Shown here: positions 59,740 through 64,000 of the stretch, one piece after another
How positions within the stretch are numbered: position 1 is the stretch's first letter
Layout: each line of letters begins with the position of its first letter
Source of the DNA: Dichomitus squalens LYAD-421 SS1
Taxonomy: Eukaryota > Basidiomycota > Agaricomycetes > Polyporales > Polyporaceae
DNA: 64,000 nucleotides
Assembly: GCF_000275845.1 (NCBI RefSeq)
Contig: NW_006766935.1
Coordinates: forward strand, 76,354-140,353
Reading direction: 5' to 3'
Translations under genes and position numbers: made by a program
The notes under the pieces: model-generated
The model's database searches: none
What the model saw: the letters and a program-made list of their open reading frames with translations, nothing else
Told to the model about the DNA's origin: nothing

Positions 59740-61561
59740 TTGGCGCGTCCGACTGCTTACAAAACAGTGAACGCTCGGACTCTGCCCAGATGCAGACTGT
59801 CCTTCCGTTGCGCTTTGCTCTGAATCTCTCCCTCAGGTCCTCATACCATGATGCTGAGCGCATTCCCCACCACACTCCTTACCCAATGTCTCTCCTCGTG
59901 GCTTGGCGGCTCTTTTGCACACACACACTATCTCCACGCTCCTTTGTCATATCTCCATCATATACCCGTAATGTATCATGTAAACTGTAGCATAGATACT
60001 GTTATAGCATCAAGAGTCTCATCGTCACAGCCGTCGCCAACAGTGTGTTCGCCATGGACATGTTACACATGCAGCGACGTTAAGGGAAAGAACAATACCT
60101 GACTCATGTGTCCCAAGTCACGAGTACGGCGACTCTCCTGCGTAGACAGTAACACGTAGGAACCCTCCTCCTTCGGACAGCCACGATCTTCCCATTGGAC
60201 CTGGGAGAAGCCTTGAATGAGGTGTTGGTCCTCGAAGGTCAACCCGGCCGACGTCGCTCGCTAAGCCGAGCAGCGAAGGACGTAAAGAACGAGTAAGGCA
60301 ACCAACTTGATGACATGCACCAAGCACGTTCTACCTTCACCGGGCACACGTCCCGGAGAGCCATTCTCTTACGTGGCACCGCTTCTCTTCGCTTGACTGT
60401 ACGTGGAGGTCCACGGGCTTCGTGGTGAAGCTTGAAGTCGAAGGCTGTAATGCAACGCGTGCCCTCTAGTCCGTGGGACTGACCTAAAGCGTCACTCTCC
60501 GGGGGTCCCGCGTCGACACCATATCCTTGCCTCTTGAAAAAGGTTGAATGCCGGCAGTAGCAGCCGAGTTGACTCGTTCGATTGGGAGGGTTATCGATAT
60601 AGTCTTCGTAAGTGGACGTACGGTATGACTGCTGCTTCTCGTAGAGCTGAGACGCACGTCTCAAATTTCGCTATGACGGAAGTGGTCTTCCAATCAGTAA
60701 AACGGATACGACGAGACATGGTGCCGTGACCGCGCACGCTATGCCTCTACACCCATTACCCATCATCTCGTGTTGGAGGTGTATCAAATCACCTTGGTTG
60801 GATATTTGGCGAATGAGCGTACCAGTCAGCGGGGCCGGAGCGTCCAATAGGAATGTTGAGCCCTGCCAGGCTGCTGTGAGTGATGCCCTGAGAATGCTGT
60901 ATCTAGGTACATGATTGCACGCTTGACATGCAACAGAAGATCCACTCGCAAAAATTGACGAACTCCTAGGCCGTCGTCAGTGCAACTTGCCAGAGGTGTC
61001 CACCAGCGGCTCCTTCGACTGCGAGTTTCTGACAATGCTGAAAACGTCACAGAAGTCCCTAAACATTGCGAAAAAAAAAAGCACTCAACACATTGCGAAG
61101 ATACATTCCGGCTCTCGAAATCACAGAATGAAGGAAGGCGGTGGTCGATGTGCAAAACAACAGCCTATATCGTTGCCATCGCGCCTATGATTGCGTGCGA
61201 GTCGCTGTTCCGGGCGCTCCCGAGCCTTATCAAGTTCCAAACACTCCGAGGACAGACGGTATCTTCGTACCAGATACTTACAGTATGACTCGTATGGGTC
61301 AGACAGGCATGGTTTAGGGCACATTTTTCACGAGGAGGCTCCTCCAAGAAGGGTCAGGACGACAACACTGCAAACCTTGGGTCCGTCTCTTGTGGCATCT
61401 ACAGTATCTCGTATTGCACTGACAACCTTAAGTGACAAAATGAGACCCGCAAGTCATAGTAATGTTGGGATTGGCTCCGCTATCGACGCAAGATCACGGG
61501 ATCAAACATCCCGTGCGGCGAGAATGCTTGTTCTGACTATAGGCTATCCTACACCTAACGC
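59740..61561. other. Intergenic between convergent genes
   Basis: The first part is the 3' UTR of cyclin copy C, with repeated GTAATGTATCATG-like AT-rich sequence near 59970-60000. The minus-strand frame 60239-60664 (141 codons) shows no family motif. A ten-base A run lies at about 61071-61080. No gene is called. Confidence 0.45.
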
Positions 61562-62521
61562 TCACCACGAACGCCCGGCTCTGATCGCCTTCGCTCCCTC
61601 ACTCTGCGCCTCGTCGCGAAGGTATCGAGCGTAGATCTCAGTGAAATGCACCTTGTCCTATGATGGCTATCAATGATCAGCTGACTTAGCTATCGACTTG
61701 AACTTACACTCGACGTCTTCAGCACGCTCTCGCGTGACTCCAGCTGCGCCGCGTACTCCTTCCATCCCCCGCCGACAGCCTCGCGGCTGTATCCGCGGTG
61801 CTCCGCAATAACCCAGTCCCTAACGACCCAGGGGGCCAGCGCAACGTCGACCAACGTGAACTGCTCCCCGAGGAAGTACGGCCCCTTGACCTTCTCGACA
61901 AGGGTCCGCAGCGCCTTGTTCAATTCCTCGAGATGCTCACGCTGCTTCTGCGGGTCTTGCGCCTGCGTTAGGCGCATGTTCGCAGGGACGATCTGCTTGT
62001 TGACATGGTCGGTCCAAAGGCGGACAATGGCGCGATCGAATGGATCGGATGGGAGGATGTGTGGCTCATAGTGGGGAAAGGCGTCCTCCAAGAACTCGCA
62101 GATGATGAGAGATTCATAGAGCGCACGGCCCTTGTATTCGATTGCGGGAACGAGGCCCTTCGGGTTGATCGCTGTGGGATTTAAGATAGGAAAGATAAGC
62201 CCTGGGCGCGCAGAGGCTACTAGAACAGGAGGCGGAGCTCCGCTTCTCCGAGCACCTACACAGGAAATGCGGCTCCTTCTTGTATGGGTTCACCTCCTTG
62301 TATTGATACGAGATGCCCCTCTCCTCCAGGACTATCCATGCCCGTTGAACATAGGGACAAAACTGTTCACACTGTGTCAAGACGTGTTTATTCGACAGGA
62401 GTAGACGTGAACCCACCCATCCTGAGTAAAACACCAGATCCTGCGACTCCTGATGCTGCTTGACGGTTTGCGCAGCGCGACCCGTCGCGACTGGATGGAT
62501 CTGCTCGTCTGGTACACCCAT
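61562..62521 (-). CDS. Omega-like glutathione S-transferase
   Basis: Four exons in phase: 62417..62521, 62260..62362, 61708..62171, 61562..61657; 255 aa. The thioredoxin-fold half starts with VFYSGW, then FCPYVQRAWIVLEERGISYQ with the catalytic Cys (about C37) of omega/GTO-type enzymes, YKEVNPYKKEPHFLSINPKG, the cis-Pro LVPAIEYKG, and the glutathione-binding ESLIICEFLEDAFP. The all-helical half follows: PSDPFDRAIVRLWTDHVNKQ, GPYFLGEQFTLVDVALAPWV and a final YARYLRDEAQSEGAKAI. Such enzymes use glutathione for thiol transfer, dehydroascorbate or glutathionyl-quinone reduction in the cytosol, and are expanded in wood-decay fungi. The small last exon, 32 codons, is needed for the standard C-terminal helix. 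Confidence 0.9.
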
Positions 62522-63455
62522 CGTATCAGTCGTAGGCCTCCTGGCGCTGTGGAGTTACTGGCAGTTGTGCTTGGGTGGAACGAGGAGGAAAGAACACTGG
62601 ACGATCTGATGGATGATCCTAAGATCCTCTCCGAGAGAGCTTACTCATCTTGCATTTACGCAATAGGGAACGTTCACGGATGACGCAGCTACAAGTCTTC
62701 TAATCCCACCTACTGTATACAAAGTCAATTCACCGCGACTGGCACCGGCCCTATTTACTAACGAAGCGTTAGTCTCGTGACCAGACGTTCGGAGCTTGAA
62801 TCGGATGCGAACGTCTGGTCACGAGACCAGGAACATGCCTACCCTCCAACTCGCGAGACCTAACTCCAGCGTTGAGCCTGGAGTGCTCGGGTAAATCCCC
62901 CCCCTCAAGACAGACAGCGGATGGCGTTCAAACGCGGCGACACGCTACGTGGCCCAACAAGACCGAATGAAATAACCTGCTTGAACTATAGCCTGTTGCC
63001 CGGAGTCGCGTCGGCAGAACGCCAGCTGCAGCCTGTTAGCCGGCTGTGGGTACAAGCTTTCAGCAAACCGCAGGCTTCACGGTGAGTGGTGACCTTGCGG
63101 CATCACTAGTTGCTTACTCGAAGCCCGGGTAGGCTTCTTCAATCTTGAACTCATGGACCGACACAACAGTCCAGGAACATGCCTACTCTCATCATCAAAT
63201 CAGCGCTGCCGCTCCGGACTCGAGTGAACCGTGGCAAGTTGAGTTTGAGTTTCAAAACTGGAAGGCCTGAAGGCGTGTTTACCTAAGCGTGCTGTCTTTC
63301 AGGGGCGACTGACTAGTAGGTCTGACGTCGAGTGTCGAGTATCCACAACTCGGAATCTGCCCCAACCATTTCACAATTAAACATTTAGGCTATAAGCGTC
63401 CCAAGGCATACCTAGACCGCGGAACTCAGGAATGTACCGACGACATTGGTGTCAT
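62522..63455. other. Intergenic with a perfect inverted repeat
   Basis: This holds the promoter of the glutathione transferase gene and a perfect 20-bp inverted repeat at 62772-62827. The remainder to the retrotransposon has no coding signal. A phrase of the type GGAACATGCCTAC occurs twice (62831 and 63175), each followed by TC-rich DNA. Confidence 0.5.
62772..62827. repeat. Perfect 20-bp inverted repeat
   Basis: GTCTCGTGACCAGACGTTCG (62772-62791) is the exact reverse complement of 62808-62827, with a 16-nt spacer between them. Neither arm is low-complexity. It lies ~250 bp upstream of the glutathione transferase start codon. Confidence 0.85.
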
Positions 63456-63664
63456 TGTTGGAGTGTGTATGGCGAGGCAAGCGTGGTGCGAGCCTCGGCC
63501 GTGTTTCGGGCGGACAAGTCTTGTCGCGCCATTGACGCGCCTTGTCCCGCCTTGTTCCGCTTGGGTGGTTTCACCTCGTTTTGTTCTCGAGTACGACGTC
63601 TCACCTATCTTGTAGTAAGAACGTCTTGTTAAGTTTAGTATTTAGTACTTTCGACTTGTACTAG

Positions 63665-63702
63665 CTCACCTCAGTCCCGCGTACAACGCGTACTGAGGTG
63701 AG
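63665..63702. repeat. Palindrome inside the putative LTR
   Basis: CTCACCTCAGT (63665-63675) and ACTGAGGTGAG (63692-63702) pair perfectly, and the inner CGCGT...ACGCG also pairs, making a long hairpin. It could be a promoter or polyadenylation-control structure of the element. Confidence 0.7.
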
Positions 63703-63826
63703 TATATGTTTGTTGATTACTTCGTATACTTATACTGATTAGTACTCTGTAGTTACTGTTCTATAGGTACTATTAATATACATATAGTCCCGCGTACAAC
63801 GCGTACTGAGTTACTGTTCTATAGGT
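63673..63826 (+). repeat. Direct repeats inside the putative LTR
   Basis: A 25-bp unit beginning AGTCCCGCGTACAACGCG occurs at 63673-63697 and again, exact, at 63786-63810. GTTACTGTTCTATAGGT occurs at 63752-63768 and 63810-63826. The pattern suggests a tandem internal duplication of LTR sequence. Confidence 0.75.
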
Positions 63827-63899
63827 TATGAGCCCTGCCTTCTAAGGCAGACTTCAGGCACTAGAAACTTACCCCTTTAGGCAACCCCTCCTCCCCGAA

Positions 63900-64000
63900 A
63901 TGGCGTCCATCAAGCTTACTGACGATGTCGTCCGAGTTCCTAAACTCGACGTCAGCGGCACCAACTGGGTGTTGTACAAGGAGCGCCTTACCTGGGCAGC
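63900..64000 (+). CDS. Copia-type polyprotein, gag N-terminus (partial)
   Basis: The frame starts at the ATG at 63900 (MASIKLTDDVVRVPKLD) and runs off the window. The string LDVSGTNWVLYKERLTWA is the hallmark start of fungal copia gag proteins (the gag-polypeptide/UBN2 group, usual pattern L-x-G-x-NW-x-x-[WY]-K-x-R). Only 33 residues are visible, so whether the element is intact cannot be judged. Confidence 0.8.
   Translation, partial: MASIKLTDDVVRVPKLDVSGTNWVLYKERLTWA

Larger units (their letters stand above)
63456..64000 (+). mobile_element. Left end of a Ty1/copia LTR retrotransposon (cut by the window)
   Basis: A TGTTGGAGTGTG start at 63456 resembles copia LTR ends, and a polyprotein start follows at 63900. 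Between them are AT-rich LTR-like DNA and internal repeats. The 3' LTR boundary is uncertain because I see no terminal CA matched to the start, and the second LTR is outside the window. The stretch after about 63826 is the expected place for a primer-binding site; I could not match it to a tRNA. Confidence 0.65.

Noticed and set aside
63456..63900. Exact LTR and primer-binding-site coordinates
   Set aside because: No matching terminal dinucleotide, target duplication or tRNA complement could be established without the second LTR.

Overview
The window is nuclear DNA from a filamentous basidiomycete, most likely an agaricomycete of the polypore type. This rests on GT-AG introns of about 45-70 nt that split almost every gene, Kozak-like starts, and families typical of that group (DUF6534 seven-helix protein, PCL-type cyclins, omega-like glutathione transferase, TTAGGG-like repeats). 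Exon models were built by hand: I required GT/AG (once GC/AG) borders, kept reading phase across every junction, and compared with the family layouts I know. No alignment or database search was run.

Layout. (1) 0-5.7 kb: the 3' end of an unknown gene, then a long minus-strand HSL-type alpha/beta-hydrolase whose first and second exons are separated by an odd ~600-bp gap. (2) 6-7.7 kb: a non-coding foldback-like element with ~210-bp imperfect inverted repeats around a tRNA-like patch and degenerate telomere-like repeats. (3) 8-14.7 kb: a SUR7/PalI-type membrane protein, a basic/acidic nuclear-looking protein with a SAP-like start, and a secreted amidase-signature enzyme. (4) 15-17.2 kb: a DUF6534 membrane protein of 333 aa in 20 exons, including exons of 13, 14 and 16 nt. 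(5) 18.4-19.5 kb: a cytochrome P450 pseudogene broken by frameshifts and a stop. (6) 24.6-27 kb: a small secreted, probably GPI-anchored protein and an MPR1-like N-acetyltransferase. (7) 30.5-35.1 kb: a divergent PCL-type cyclin and a mitochondrial AAA-type P-loop ATPase in 13 exons. (8) 35-49 kb and 50.4-58.5 kb: gene-poor sequence with no recognisable family. (9) 49.3-50.4 kb and 58.6-59.7 kb: two more PCL-type cyclins. (10) 61.6-62.5 kb: an omega-like glutathione transferase. (11) 63.4-64 kb: the left end of a Ty1/copia retrotransposon running off the window.

The main themes are a dispersed three-member cyclin family with an identical 35-codon first exon, and housekeeping or detoxification genes (GST, acetyltransferase, amidase, esterase-like hydrolase, decayed P450) spread among repeat-rich, gene-poor DNA. 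No biosynthetic cluster, CRISPR array or operon is visible. The best candidates for new biology are the micro-exon gene, the divergent cyclin copy, and the foldback element carrying telomere-like repeats.
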